From JACMLD01 sp039919885 (lineage in GTDB: Bacteria > Bacteroidota > Bacteroidia > Chitinophagales > Chitinophagaceae): a DNA stretch of 64,000 nt. Every line of letters starts with the position of its first letter. Position 1 is the stretch's first letter. The notes under the pieces were generated by a model. The model was not told the DNA's origin. It worked only from the letters and a program-made list of their open reading frames with translations, and searched no databases. Shown here piece after piece: positions 44,677 through 53,618 of the stretch. The stretch covers positions 1 to 64,000 of the forward strand of contig JBDSEV010000009.1 in assembly GCA_039919885.1 (NCBI GenBank). The letters run 5' to 3'. Made by a program: the position numbers and the translations under genes.

Positions 44677-45429
44677 ATGTCTACAACTGTTATTCCATCC
44701 AACCGTTCGGTATTAACTGCCCTGCTTCGCGCAGATTTTATCACGCAGTGGCGCAACCGAAAATCAGTGATACTCATTTTACTGATTCCTGTTATTATTC
44801 TGATTTCGTGGAAAGGCCTGGTAGATAAGCTGGGTGGCGCTTTTGTACTATCCAACTGTATCGCCATAGGGTTGAATGCCATTGGATTGATGGGCTATTC
44901 AAATACCATTGCGCGTGACCGTGATAAAGGAATTTTTCAACGCCTGCGCGTGGCGCCCCTCACCGCCTGGTCTATTATGGTGAGCCGGCTAACTGTGCAA
45001 CTGGCCATGATCCTGTTGGTTACTACCGCTGTATTTGTTGCGGGCATTTACGCTGATAATATTAAGTTGAGTGCAACGGGATATGCCCTTGGATTCGCGA
45101 TGGCTTTTGTGGGCGGCGCTGTTTACCTCGCGCTGGGCCAGGCAATTGTGGGACTGATAAAAAATCCCGAAACGGTTAATGCTGTTACGCGACTGGTGTA
45201 TTTTATATTTATAATGGTGGGCATGTTTGCAGAACTTGGTGCATTACCCCCCAACATCACCAGTGTGGTTAAGTGGTCTCCGTATGGAACCGTTAAACAT
45301 ATTCTTTCCACTGGTATGCAACCGGCCACCTGGAACCAACATAGCACGATAGCTTTGCTGGCAACCATTGCCTATACTATATTCTTTGCGGCAGTGGGCA
45401 TAAAATGGTTCCGGTGGAGTACCAAATAA
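44677..45429 (+). CDS. ABC-2-type transporter permease
   Basis: The 250-residue membrane partner of the ATPase upstream. It has six hydrophobic segments (the first at about 34-50, SVILILLIPVIILISW) and the ABC-2 signature region ARDRDKGIFQRLRVAPLTAWSI before helix three. This topology and the short ABC-2 fold are normal for NatB- and DrrB-like permeases. The pair would form a two-by-two exporter in the inner membrane. The 36-base space to the next gene makes co-transcription with the PAP2 phosphatase possible. Confidence 0.94.
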   Translation: MSTTVIPSNRSVLTALLRADFITQWRNRKSVILILLIPVIILISWKGLVDKLGGAFVLSNCIAIGLNAIGLMGYSNTIARDRDKGIFQRLRVAPLTAWSIMVSRLTVQLAMILLVTTAVFVAGIYADNIKLSATGYALGFAMAFVGGAVYLALGQAIVGLIKNPETVNAVTRLVYFIFIMVGMFAELGALPPNITSVVKWSPYGTVKHILSTGMQPATWNQHSTIALLATIAYTIFFAAVGIKWFRWSTK

Positions 45430-45464
45430 TTGGGCATGATCCTTACCAATAAGAATTCACCTTT

Positions 45465-46151
45465 ATGAAAAAAAAAGTAAAAACGCTATTGCAGCTCATC
45501 CCTTTGGAAATATTGGTAACATCCAGTCTCTTTTTGCTGTCGTTATTTACTTTTTCTTTTATCGTGCATGAAGCAGTACTTGAACAGGAACCTGTTTTTG
45601 ACAGAAAGGCAATACTGTTTTTTTCAACGCATGCCTCCCCGCTTTTTATTGAAGCAATGAAAAACGTGACAGTGCTGGGTTCATCGCTATTTCTGTTGCC
45701 TGCATACACTGCGGTAATTACCTGGCTGCTGTTTAAAAAGAAAGCGCAGCTTGCCATTGATATAGCAGTAATAGCGGTTAGCAGTACCGCGATAATGTTT
45801 GCATTAAAAGCATATTTTCACCGGCAGCGTCCGGAGCTGCCTATTATCAAAGGTATTTCAGGATATAGTTTTCCAAGCGGACATTCACTTTCCTCATTTA
45901 TTTTTTGCAGCATTATGATTTACCTGGTTTGGCAAACGGGCCTGTCACTTACCCGCAAATACCTGCTGATGCTATTTTTTCTATTGCTCGCATTCACTAT
46001 TGGCCTCAGCAGGGTGGTGCTCAATGTGCATTATGCTACGGATGTTATCGGGGGATTTTGCCTTGGTATTATCTGGGCAATTCTTTCGTTTGCTATCATG
46101 AAGAAAATAAGGAAGAAAACCGTGGTAGGTAATCCTAATGGCGGTTCATAA
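45465..46151 (+). CDS. PAP2-family membrane phosphatase
   Basis: A 228-residue membrane protein with about six hydrophobic helices and all three parts of the PAP2 phosphatase signature: KAYFHRQRP (Kx6RP), PSGH in SFPSGHSLSS, and SRVVLNVHYATD (SRx5Hx3D). The family removes phosphate from membrane lipids such as phosphatidate or undecaprenyl pyrophosphate at the outer face. The specific lipid cannot be read. It lies between the ABC exporter and the phosphodiesterase, all on the plus strand with short gaps. Confidence 0.94.
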   Translation: MKKKVKTLLQLIPLEILVTSSLFLLSLFTFSFIVHEAVLEQEPVFDRKAILFFSTHASPLFIEAMKNVTVLGSSLFLLPAYTAVITWLLFKKKAQLAIDIAVIAVSSTAIMFALKAYFHRQRPELPIIKGISGYSFPSGHSLSSFIFCSIMIYLVWQTGLSLTRKYLLMLFFLLLAFTIGLSRVVLNVHYATDVIGGFCLGIIWAILSFAIMKKIRKKTVVGNPNGGS

Positions 46152-46181
46152 ACGCAGTCCCTTATTTCGCTATATTTATTT

Positions 46182-47150
46182 ATGAAACATTGTAACAAAG
46201 CGATCCTTCTTTTTTTGTTTTGCCTGAGCTACTTTACTGTATTCACGCAGAAGCGGGCAGCTGGTTTATCCTTTAAAGTGGTTCCCCTGGGCGTTAAAGG
46301 CGGCAGCGATGAAAGTAACCTGTCCGCCTACATGCTGGCGGCGGCAGGCAGCAATGATTACGTTTGCATGGACGCAGGCACCGTGCATTATGGAATACAG
46401 AAAGCAATCAGCGCAGGCATTTTCCGGGGACCGGTACAAACTGTTCTGAAAAATAATATAAAAGGCTACCTGATTTCACATCCCCATCTTGACCATGTAG
46501 CGGGCCTAATCATTAATTCGCCAGATGACACTACGAAAAACATATATGCGCTTCCTTTCTGCACCGACGTACTGAAAGAAAAATACTTTAGCTGGAAGAG
46601 CTGGGCAAATTTTGCCGACGATGGAGAAAAGCCTTTGCTGAACAAATACCATTATAGGGTGCTGGCACCGGGACATGAAATACCTGTGGCCAACACTACC
46701 CTTGCTGTTACCGCCTATGAGCTGAGCCATTCCAATCCTTTTAAAAGTACTGCCTTCCTGGTACGCAGCGGGGACGCCTACCTATTGTACCTGGGCGACA
46801 CAGGCGCAGACAGCAGCGAGCATGCAAACAATCTTTTATTACTTTGGCAACGGATAGCGCCATTGCTTAAAGAAAAAAAACTGAAGGCCCTCTTTATTGA
46901 AGTTTCATTCGACAACGCACAGCCAGAAAATTTATTATTTGGCCATCTTACGCCCGCACTGCTGATGCGGGAAATGAATATACTGAGCAGCCTGGCTGGT
47001 GAAGCCGCCATGCATCAGCTTCCAGTGATAATTACGCACGAAAAATTCGGTGGCATAAGGGAATCGCTAATAAAAAAACAACTGTTTGCACTAAACGCCG
47101 TTGGGGTTAAACTAATTTTTCCCGTACAGGCGAAACAGCTGTCATTTTAG
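46182..47150 (+). CDS. Secreted class II 3',5'-cyclic-nucleotide phosphodiesterase (metallo-beta-lactamase fold)
   Basis: A 322-residue protein with a signal peptide (ILLFLFCLSYFTVFTQ) and the class II phosphodiesterase metal site SHPHLDHVAG near residue 99, with the second metal-binding stretches LGDTGAD near 205 and GHLTP near 255. Class II enzymes such as yeast PDE1 and Vibrio CpdP split cAMP. Outside the cytoplasm it would act on cAMP in the periplasm or surroundings, or may have shifted to another phosphodiester. It follows the PAP2 gene by 30 bases, so both may scavenge phosphate from outside. Confidence 0.88.
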   Translation: MKHCNKAILLFLFCLSYFTVFTQKRAAGLSFKVVPLGVKGGSDESNLSAYMLAAAGSNDYVCMDAGTVHYGIQKAISAGIFRGPVQTVLKNNIKGYLISHPHLDHVAGLIINSPDDTTKNIYALPFCTDVLKEKYFSWKSWANFADDGEKPLLNKYHYRVLAPGHEIPVANTTLAVTAYELSHSNPFKSTAFLVRSGDAYLLYLGDTGADSSEHANNLLLLWQRIAPLLKEKKLKALFIEVSFDNAQPENLLFGHLTPALLMREMNILSSLAGEAAMHQLPVIITHEKFGGIRESLIKKQLFALNAVGVKLIFPVQAKQLSF

Positions 47151-47569
47151 TGATCGCATGTTACGGCAATGTTACCAAGCCCTTAAAAGAAGGCGTATTC
47201 AGATTTTTTTTTGGTGTTTTTTATAGCTGTTAAATGGGTTGGGCATCATTCAACAATTTTGTTAAAACCCTTTACCAGCATGGCTTTCGAGGCTTTCGCG
47301 GTAGTTTTAGCATGCTAAAACCATTATTTATTTGATTTGTACGCTGCAATACCCCGTTGTATGTTTGCGTTAGAAATGAAAACAAACACACCAGCTCTGG
47401 TGTAAGATTTAAAAGAGCCGTTGCCCCATTCTTTCTTTTGTCTGCCATACTACTCTACACGATTTTTAGCCTTCTTGAAAAAACAGTTAGCATTTTTTTC
47501 AAAATTTACTATACACTCTTATTTAATTATTTATTAACTAATTATTATTCACCTCTCAAATCTACAATT
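47151..47569. other. Long AT-rich leader and regulatory space
   Basis: This 419-base space before the small secreted protein gene contains a tandem pair GGCTTTCG (47282-47289 and 47291-47298), the palindrome at 47304-47321 and then an AT-rich stretch. An open frame from a TTG at 47357 joins the downstream gene but has no signal-peptide sense and is unlikely to be translated. No RNA gene was recognised. Confidence 0.45.
47304..47321. promoter_or_regulatory. 18-bp perfect palindrome GTTTTAGCATGCTAAAAC
   Basis: A perfect two-fold site about 250 bases before the small secreted protein gene, directly after the tandem GGCTTTCG pair. It could be a homodimer operator or, if transcribed, a hairpin. 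No matching site was found near other genes. Confidence 0.4.
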
Positions 47570-47977
47570 ATGACAAACGTTATGAAAAACTACAAAACAC
47601 TCGCAATCGCATTATTCGCAGCATTATCAATTGCATCTACCAGCAATGTAATGGCAAACGAAGACCTGAAACCAAAATCAGGCATTGATTTGAAATTTAT
47701 CGGGAACGTTGAAGACAAGCCCGTTTTTCAGCTGAATGTAAACAACACTGAAGACGACGAATACATTGTTACGTTCCGTGATCAGCAGAACAATGTATTG
47801 TACTCTGGTAAATTAAAAGGCATCAACATCACTAAGAACTTCCAGTTAAGTTCTGAAGAAAGTACTGAAAGCCCAATGAGTGTTGAAGTAAAGTCAAAAA
47901 AGACAAACAAATCTGAAGTTTACAAAATCAACAGAACACGCAGCTTTACCGATGAGATTGTAGTACACAAAATCTAA
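47570..47977 (+). CDS. Small secreted protein of unknown function
   Basis: A 135-residue protein with a clean signal peptide (about 1-29, LAIALFAALSIASTSNVMA) and a mature domain that looks like a single beta-sandwich: short alternating strands such as GIDLKFIGNVEDKPVFQLNV and VTFRDQQNNVLYSGKL, no cysteines, and a charged C terminus. I choose ATG 47570 because the signal peptide starts there; ATG 47582 is also possible. I do not recognise a characterised family, though small proteins of this type are common and often abundant in Chitinophagaceae. A strong terminator follows, and it has a long 5' leader. Confidence 0.85.
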   Translation: MTNVMKNYKTLAIALFAALSIASTSNVMANEDLKPKSGIDLKFIGNVEDKPVFQLNVNNTEDDEYIVTFRDQQNNVLYSGKLKGINITKNFQLSSEESTESPMSVEVKSKKTNKSEVYKINRTRSFTDEIVVHKI

Positions 47978-48017
47978 GTAATCCCTATCATACTATAAGT
48001 CTCTACAATAAGTCATT

Positions 48018-48046
48018 AAAGACGGGCAGTTGCCCGTCTTTTTTTA
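48018..48046 (+). terminator. Rho-independent terminator after the small secreted protein gene
   Basis: AAAGACGGGCA and TGCCCGTCTTT pair around a two-base loop and are followed by a T run, 41 bases after the stop codon. Confidence 0.9.
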
Positions 48047-48089
48047 TTTGCTGTTTTTCGTAATTAGGGCGCCTGCAGGCGCCCGGCGA

Positions 48090-48305
48090 CTACCGATCGC
48101 CGCAGTCAGCATAATTTCCTCCGCAAGACGCCATCAGAAAGGAGCAGCCTGTGCAGCACTTTACCTGTTCCAATAAAATAAAGCTGATGTTGTTGCCCGG
48201 GCGTCCATTACGCTTTCCTTCCGTAGACGCAACGATTTTAATCGCTACCGCGGAAAGACGTTTCGTTATATATACCGAGGGCGGAGCATATTTCTTCGGA
48301 AACAT
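48090..48305 (-). CDS. Possible small Cys-rich peptide
   Basis: A 71-codon frame that starts 3 bases after the stop of the Nif3-like gene, a spacing that suggests translational coupling. The N-terminal two thirds is basic and mixed, and the last 23 residues contain six cysteines in the pattern CCTGC, ASCGG, ADCGDR. There is no signal peptide. I do not recognise a family; the composition recalls peptide natural-product precursors, but no modification enzyme is nearby and a chance frame is possible. Confidence 0.3.
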   Translation of the reverse strand: MFPKKYAPPSVYITKRLSAVAIKIVASTEGKRNGRPGNNISFILLEQVKCCTGCSFLMASCGGNYADCGDR

Positions 48306-48308
48306 TTT

Positions 48309-49241
48309 TTACACCCATGTAAAAGGATTGCCAGAAACGACATGAGTCACTCTTATACCCTGCACTTTGGGCTGCAACCACTCCTGTAACCATTGCAGAC
48401 CGGGCTCTTCACTTACACTGTGCCCCAATACAATCAGTGCAGTTTTTTCACCCAGCTGCTGGGTATCCCGTATGTATTCTGCCGTCTCCCATTCGTGAAC
48501 TTCCCCAACAATTAAAACATCCGGTCGCTCCTTCTCCACCACGGTAAGGTGGTGCTGGCCGCCACTTGCTCCGGGTAATAACGCGATGCGTTCACATTGC
48601 TGTGAAAGCTTGCCTATTACCCGAACTTGCTGAATGTCCAGCGCTTTTTTAAGGTGTGCCGCCAGGTTCCCCAATGAAATGGCGGGTAGCTGAATAATAT
48701 CACTGCCCGGTTTAAAGTAAGACAGCCAGCCGGCACTTTTTACCACCCCGTATTGCACACTGTCAGGCACAAAAGAATGCAGGTAATCATGCAGTCGCCA
48801 CACCGTTATTTTATGCCGATCCAATAAGACGGCTTTTTGTTGTACGATGTGATTAGGCATTACCCATGCCCTATCGTCTGTATGGTTGTAAAAAGTAGGT
48901 TCATGTGCAATAATGAAATTTACACCGGTTTTAGCAGCTTGCTTTATAATATCAATCGTTGCAAACATGGTTGTAATTATTCCAGTAACAACCATTTCCC
49001 GGTTACCACTCTTTAAAGTATCAACCGTTTTATTGAATGGCGCACCAGGTATATCTTTCAGTACAATGTCCATAATGTTTCCTACCGTATACGTTTTGTT
49101 TATACCGGAGAACATTGCTCCAGCCTCACCGGCTGTCACCATCAACGCAGCGGCAAGGGACGCTTTTAATGCACCGGTTATAAACAATCTTCTTGCTATT
49201 ATTTCTTTATGCGTTTCGGTATAAGGAAAATACGATCCCAT
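48309..49241 (-). CDS. Exported Nif3-like dinuclear-metal protein with twin-arginine signal
   Basis: A 310-residue Nif3/DUF34-family protein that unusually carries an export signal: residues 17-43 read ARRLFITGALKASLAAALMVTAGEAGA in sense, with an RR-x-F-I motif, a hydrophobic core and an A-x-A cleavage site (quoted here as landmarks RRLFITG and GEAGA). Family metal-binding stretches follow, INFIIAHEPTFYNH-like (VNFIIAHEPTFYNH), VLIVGEVHEWE and VLGHSVSEEPG. Intracellular Nif3 proteins have been linked to metal handling and GTP cyclohydrolase-like reactions; an exported form has no assigned role. It is third in the operon after the glycoside-hydrolase-like and heptaheme genes. Confidence 0.88.
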   Translation of the reverse strand: MGSYFPYTETHKEIIARRLFITGALKASLAAALMVTAGEAGAMFSGINKTYTVGNIMDIVLKDIPGAPFNKTVDTLKSGNREMVVTGIITTMFATIDIIKQAAKTGVNFIIAHEPTFYNHTDDRAWVMPNHIVQQKAVLLDRHKITVWRLHDYLHSFVPDSVQYGVVKSAGWLSYFKPGSDIIQLPAISLGNLAAHLKKALDIQQVRVIGKLSQQCERIALLPGASGGQHHLTVVEKERPDVLIVGEVHEWETAEYIRDTQQLGEKTALIVLGHSVSEEPGLQWLQEWLQPKVQGIRVTHVVSGNPFTWV

Positions 49242-49275
49242 CTTGAAATGTGTTTGTGTTAAATTAAAGTAATGA

Positions 49276-50526
49276 TTAATTTTTATGCTTTGCGTTTGCC
49301 TGCCTTATAAATTCTTTTACCGCCGCAGGGTAAATGGCGATGCGATGCGTGCGCACCAAATCGGCTGTAGATTTTGCAGCATCCTGCAACTGCAGAAAAA
49401 TGGCTTTTGATGGCAACGCCGGCATGTGACAGTCTATGCAGTTGTCAGTTAAAATCATTCCTGTAACAGGTTTTATTTTGCACTCCAGGTTAGCTGCGCT
49501 GTTATGGCAGCCGGCGCATCTCCGTGAATACAAGACCGGATCGTTTACTTCGCGGGCATGTGAACTGTGACAGGAAGAACAGGTCAGCTGGCTTTTTTTG
49601 AAGCATTTACTGGACATGAGCAGTCCATACTGATTGCCGTGTACATCCAGCGATGCAGCACTGTCAGCATTGTATACCGGTAAGGAAAAATCATCCAGCC
49701 GGTCACCGGTTTTAAATGAAAAGGCGGGCTTTACCTGGTTGCGTACCCCGGCATGGCAGAGCGCACAGCGATCCAGATTTTGTTGCCTGTCCAGCTTTTT
49801 CTCATTCACTACAAAATGCCCGATTTTTTCTGCAGGGTGACCTGTATGAAAAGCTACATGTTTCGCCGACGGGCCGTGGCACCGTTCACAGCTGATACCA
49901 TACACGATTGAGTTTCTGTCAAAGTAATTTACATTCTTGCCTGCATCTTCTATTACCGCATTGGAAGCGTGACACTCCAGGCACCTGCCGGAAACCAGGC
50001 GGTTAAACCTTGGCAAGCTTGCAGGGTAACCAGGACTATTGCACCAGCTGCCCATCGGTATGTAGTAGGAAACCGGTAACTGGTACAACAAATTTTCGTT
50101 CCAGTACAAAAACGTTTGCCCTTTTTTTCCTGACCCCACTACAATATCCATTTGCTGGCTTCGCGAAGGTTCGCCATTGATGTATACAGTCTGAAAAAAT
50201 GCGCTGTCCTTTTTTTCTATTTTAACATCTACAAACTGGTTGTAACTGAAATGATTTTTACCTTCCACAACACTTCCTTTTATAAATTCCTCCGCGGCAA
50301 TACGGGATGTTGTATAATGAGCGGTAGCAAAAAAACTGTCAGCAATAGCTTTATGACAATTAATACAGGCTGCAGAACCGGCATAGGAAGTATCCAACTC
50401 ATTTGCAGGCAGTGCAATATTTGATTTACTGTAAGCGGAGCACAGTATACTTCCTGCAGCCACCATTGCAAACAGCAGGAATGTGATAAGCGATTGTTTT
50501 TTTATGTTGCACAGCAGCGCACGCAT
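49276..50526 (-). CDS. Periplasmic seven-heme cytochrome c
   Basis: A 416-residue exported multiheme protein. After the signal peptide (about 1-33, ITFLLFAMVAAGSILCSA) it has seven CxxCH heme sites: CINCH, CLECH, CERCH, CALCH, CSSCH, CAGCH and CIDCH. The spacing resembles cytochrome c-554/NrfB-like carriers and related oxygen- or nitrogen-oxide-reductase partners, but no known catalytic motif was identified. It lies between a secreted glycoside-hydrolase-like protein and the Tat-exported Nif3-like protein, with gaps of 86 and 34 bases, so it may be part of an extracytoplasmic redox system. Confidence 0.93.
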   Translation of the reverse strand: MRALLCNIKKQSLITFLLFAMVAAGSILCSAYSKSNIALPANELDTSYAGSAACINCHKAIADSFFATAHYTTSRIAAEEFIKGSVVEGKNHFSYNQFVDVKIEKKDSAFFQTVYINGEPSRSQQMDIVVGSGKKGQTFLYWNENLLYQLPVSYYIPMGSWCNSPGYPASLPRFNRLVSGRCLECHASNAVIEDAGKNVNYFDRNSIVYGISCERCHGPSAKHVAFHTGHPAEKIGHFVVNEKKLDRQQNLDRCALCHAGVRNQVKPAFSFKTGDRLDDFSLPVYNADSAASLDVHGNQYGLLMSSKCFKKSQLTCSSCHSSHAREVNDPVLYSRRCAGCHNSAANLECKIKPVTGMILTDNCIDCHMPALPSKAIFLQLQDAAKSTADLVRTHRIAIYPAAVKEFIRQANAKHKN

Positions 50527-50612
50527 ACAGAAATCGTATTTTGGAACAATGTAATCAATCGTGGTGGATCAAGCACCACTATCGCGTAGCAATATGTCCG
50601 TTTTTGTTAACC

Positions 50613-53600
50613 TTAGTTCTCGCGCAATACCAGTAGCAGGCCTTTATTCGGCGCTACTGTTATTGTTTCGCTCGTTTTGAAAGTCTGCTGCAACTGCATA
50701 TCCTTTATACCCGGAGCGGTGATGCTTGCGGTATTTGCGTTTATATCCAGGGCTTTCCAGTCAATTTGCAGTTGCACCTGCGCCGTAGTATCGGCCCAAC
50801 TGGCTACAGAAAGCAGGGCATATCCTTTCTTTTTATAAACCGTTACCAGCACCTTGTCGTTGTTTGTTTTAACCGGGCAATGGCTGCTCCAGTACCCAAT
50901 CATTTCGCTGCCTTGCAACTCCAGTTTTTTCCATAAATTCCACAATGGGCGGGGATCGCTTTTATCGCTCCAACCAAGCCGGCTGGTCATGCCGTAGATC
51001 ATACCCCGCCATGGATTACCATCACCTTGCAGCATTTCGCCCATCAGCCCAAAAGGGATGCCGCTGATTTCCGTTAAGAAAAAAGCAGGGCTGTTATTCT
51101 CATAATCAAAATATTCCCCGAACCACAACCTGTTTAGGTAAGGAAAATGTTCCATGTACAAAATAGCACTGTTATTAAATCCATCATTCTTATTGAACTG
51201 ATTGGCAGAGTGAAGGTCTATTATACCGGGGTGATTGTCTTTTGTAAGTACGCGTTTAATTCTTTTCATGGTGATGCGATCAAAGGCCACATCATCCAGG
51301 TAGATACCATCTATGCCAACTTTTTGCGTAAGCCAGTTCATCCCTTCAACATAGTAATTGTGCCACCTGTTCATGCCGCTGTTTATCAGCGCCGCATCTT
51401 TTAAACCGGGTACAAACCAGGCCGCAATATAATCACTGTCCAGGTGCTCTTGTAACCAGCTGTAACCGCCTCCTTTACCGGCAGTATATACTTCGTGCCC
51501 AAGGCTGCGCAAGGCCGGGGTTTCATAGGCGTGGTTTGACAGTTCCCTGACCGTATTATAAATTTTAACTTTAAGGCCAAGCTGGTGTGCAGAATCAACA
51601 TAGGCCTTCATCTTTTTCCATTCTATAAAAGGATAATTTATCCAGGGATTGATTGCGGTAGCGTGATGGATATTAACAACGGTGGCCCCGGCAGCCTTCA
51701 CTGAATCCAGGTTGTTATACCGGTGATAGAAACGATTGTTCCACTGAAAATCAGTATCAAGCGTATGAAAGGGCGTTATCAGCAACGTAAAATTATAAAA
51801 CAGTACAGTTCCCTTTTTAATGAACCGCTGACCGCTATAATTGTTGGCGAGGATAGATCCGCCTTTTTTTGATACCGCGATACCGCCCTTTCCGTCGTTG
51901 CCCCAGGAGGACGGTAACAGCAATGGTTTTTGCAGGTAAAAATTTGTATTCAGCGGGCGGGTGTAGTTTTCATCACGCAAAGAATATTGCAGGCCCGCAT
52001 TCACCGCACCTATCCATGCGCCATCCTGGTTCCTGGTGGCAACCGCCCATTTCCAGCCAACGCTATCTGGCCTCAACCCACCTTTTTGCCCGAGCCCCAT
52101 GAAGTAAGTGGCCGCTTCCTTTTTGAAGGGCAGGTGCAGGGTGATTTCCTTCATATCGATATCATGCAACGCAGTCAGTTTCACGGAATACGAAACAAAC
52201 CCGTCGAACTCAATTGAGCCGGAGACGGCTACTTCCATTGTGTCGTTTGTATTGACTGCTGTCCATGCTACCGTGCCGGCTTCCTTTTTTGTAAATACCA
52301 GCCCGGTATTTTTAAATTTCAAGTCTTTTCCGTCTGCGGCACGGGTAAAATGAAAATGTACGGGTTCCGTAAAAAGATTATTGGGTGTTGTGTTCAATCC
52401 GGTCATTTCTTCTGTAAAAAACGTTTGGATTTGACTGGGAAAGCCATCCTTGTTCAACGTTAGTTTTCTGCCAAGTAATCTGATGGCATTGTCGCTTGTT
52501 TGCAAAGCTGTATACGGTGCAATGAGGTCATTCTGCTGTGCAAGATCAGAATTTAGCCAGGCAAGCCGGCTCATTTTCTCCGGCTCAGCTGCACCATGAT
52601 CTGCTACTGTATTGCTACTAACGGTAATGGACAACACAATGCGCTGTGCCTGCTTCCCCGTTGCGTTGATGGTAGCAATTCCTTTGTATAAACCCGGGGT
52701 GGCATTTGGCGGAACCAGTATCGTACACCACAAAGGCTGTACATCTCCGGCCGCAAGATTTATCGTATTCTTTACTGGCATACTGTTGTAGCTTGTACCA
52801 CCCGTATTGATGCAGGAAATGTTGGTTGCCGGGATAACAACACCTGCGGCACCTTTCAAATCAGAAAAACGCAGCTGAATATTCTCCAGGCTGGTTACGG
52901 CATAAATTCCCAATTGAAATGCATACTGCTCATTTTTATCTGCCCGGCCACTGAATTGACGTACCGGTCCTTTTGTTATCCATCGTTGTGGTAAATCTTT
53001 TTGCATTCGGATGGGATGCATGCGGTCTTCCGGAAAAACAATAAAGGCTGAGCCTGCATTCTTTTTCAGCAGCGCTTGTGTTTCTGCTGCGGTTGCGATG
53101 ACTTCCATCGGGTAGAAACTATTGAACGCATTGATGGATTGTATTTCCGTGCAAACAGCATTGGGCAGAATGGTGTGCGCGCGTAAAGATTGCAGCCAGG
53201 CAGGGCTGGCGCTTGATAAGGAAGGCAGGTAGACGCTGGTTGGATAATTGCTGCGCCCTTCATTGCGGTAGGGCATATAATAAATGTAGTACACGTCGGT
53301 TCCTGCAATGGGTTCAAAATAAATATCGCCTGTTTCGCGGGTCAATTTGTTAACGCTCACATTGTCAATTTGACGCCCGCCTGCTGCCTCTACAATGATT
53401 CTTTTGGAACCGGGATCTTTATCGCGCCTGCGCCATTGAATAATTACCCTGGCTGGCTTACCCATTCCGTTGTATTTAACAACGGCCCGGTGGTTTCCCA
53501 GGGAATCTGCATTCCAGCTATCAGCGCCATTAGTATACCTGATTGGCTGCGCCGAACAAATGCAGGCAAGTAAAACAAGCGGCACTAAAAGAGTAGCCAC

Positions 53601-53618
53601 TTTTTTAGTTTTTATCAT
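50613..53618 (-). CDS. Secreted putative glycoside hydrolase, DUF6067-like
   Basis: A 1001-residue exported protein. Its N terminus (LLVPLVLLACICSAQ) could be a plain signal peptide or a lipoprotein signal with Cys18. Residues about 30-330 form beta-rich domains, about 350-600 a sandwich region, and about 620-900 a TIM-barrel-like domain with acidic strand ends such as WINYPFIEWKKMK, GIDGIYLDDVAFDR and IIDLHSANQFNKNDG; a short beta domain ends the chain. The layout fits the DUF6067 group of proposed glycoside hydrolases, but the enzyme class is not established. It starts an operon with the heptaheme and Nif3-like genes. Confidence 0.8.
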   Translation of the reverse strand: MIKTKKVATLLVPLVLLACICSAQPIRYTNGADSWNADSLGNHRAVVKYNGMGKPARVIIQWRRRDKDPGSKRIIVEAAGGRQIDNVSVNKLTRETGDIYFEPIAGTDVYYIYYMPYRNEGRSNYPTSVYLPSLSSASPAWLQSLRAHTILPNAVCTEIQSINAFNSFYPMEVIATAAETQALLKKNAGSAFIVFPEDRMHPIRMQKDLPQRWITKGPVRQFSGRADKNEQYAFQLGIYAVTSLENIQLRFSDLKGAAGVVIPATNISCINTGGTSYNSMPVKNTINLAAGDVQPLWCTILVPPNATPGLYKGIATINATGKQAQRIVLSITVSSNTVADHGAAEPEKMSRLAWLNSDLAQQNDLIAPYTALQTSDNAIRLLGRKLTLNKDGFPSQIQTFFTEEMTGLNTTPNNLFTEPVHFHFTRAADGKDLKFKNTGLVFTKKEAGTVAWTAVNTNDTMEVAVSGSIEFDGFVSYSVKLTALHDIDMKEITLHLPFKKEAATYFMGLGQKGGLRPDSVGWKWAVATRNQDGAWIGAVNAGLQYSLRDENYTRPLNTNFYLQKPLLLPSSWGNDGKGGIAVSKKGGSILANNYSGQRFIKKGTVLFYNFTLLITPFHTLDTDFQWNNRFYHRYNNLDSVKAAGATVVNIHHATAINPWINYPFIEWKKMKAYVDSAHQLGLKVKIYNTVRELSNHAYETPALRSLGHEVYTAGKGGGYSWLQEHLDSDYIAAWFVPGLKDAALINSGMNRWHNYYVEGMNWLTQKVGIDGIYLDDVAFDRITMKRIKRVLTKDNHPGIIDLHSANQFNKNDGFNNSAILYMEHFPYLNRLWFGEYFDYENNSPAFFLTEISGIPFGLMGEMLQGDGNPWRGMIYGMTSRLGWSDKSDPRPLWNLWKKLELQGSEMIGYWSSHCPVKTNNDKVLVTVYKKKGYALLSVASWADTTAQVQLQIDWKALDINANTASITAPGIKDMQLQQTFKTSETITVAPNKGLLLVLREN

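Noticed and set aside
47357..47569. Upstream open frame joined to the small secreted protein
   Set aside because: It starts with TTG, is AT-rich with no family-like features, and would bury the signal peptide that begins at 47570.
50561..50579. GTGGTG/CACCAC hairpin between the glycoside-hydrolase-like gene and the heptaheme gene
   Set aside because: Short, no T run, and inside a probable operon; too weak to call a terminator.
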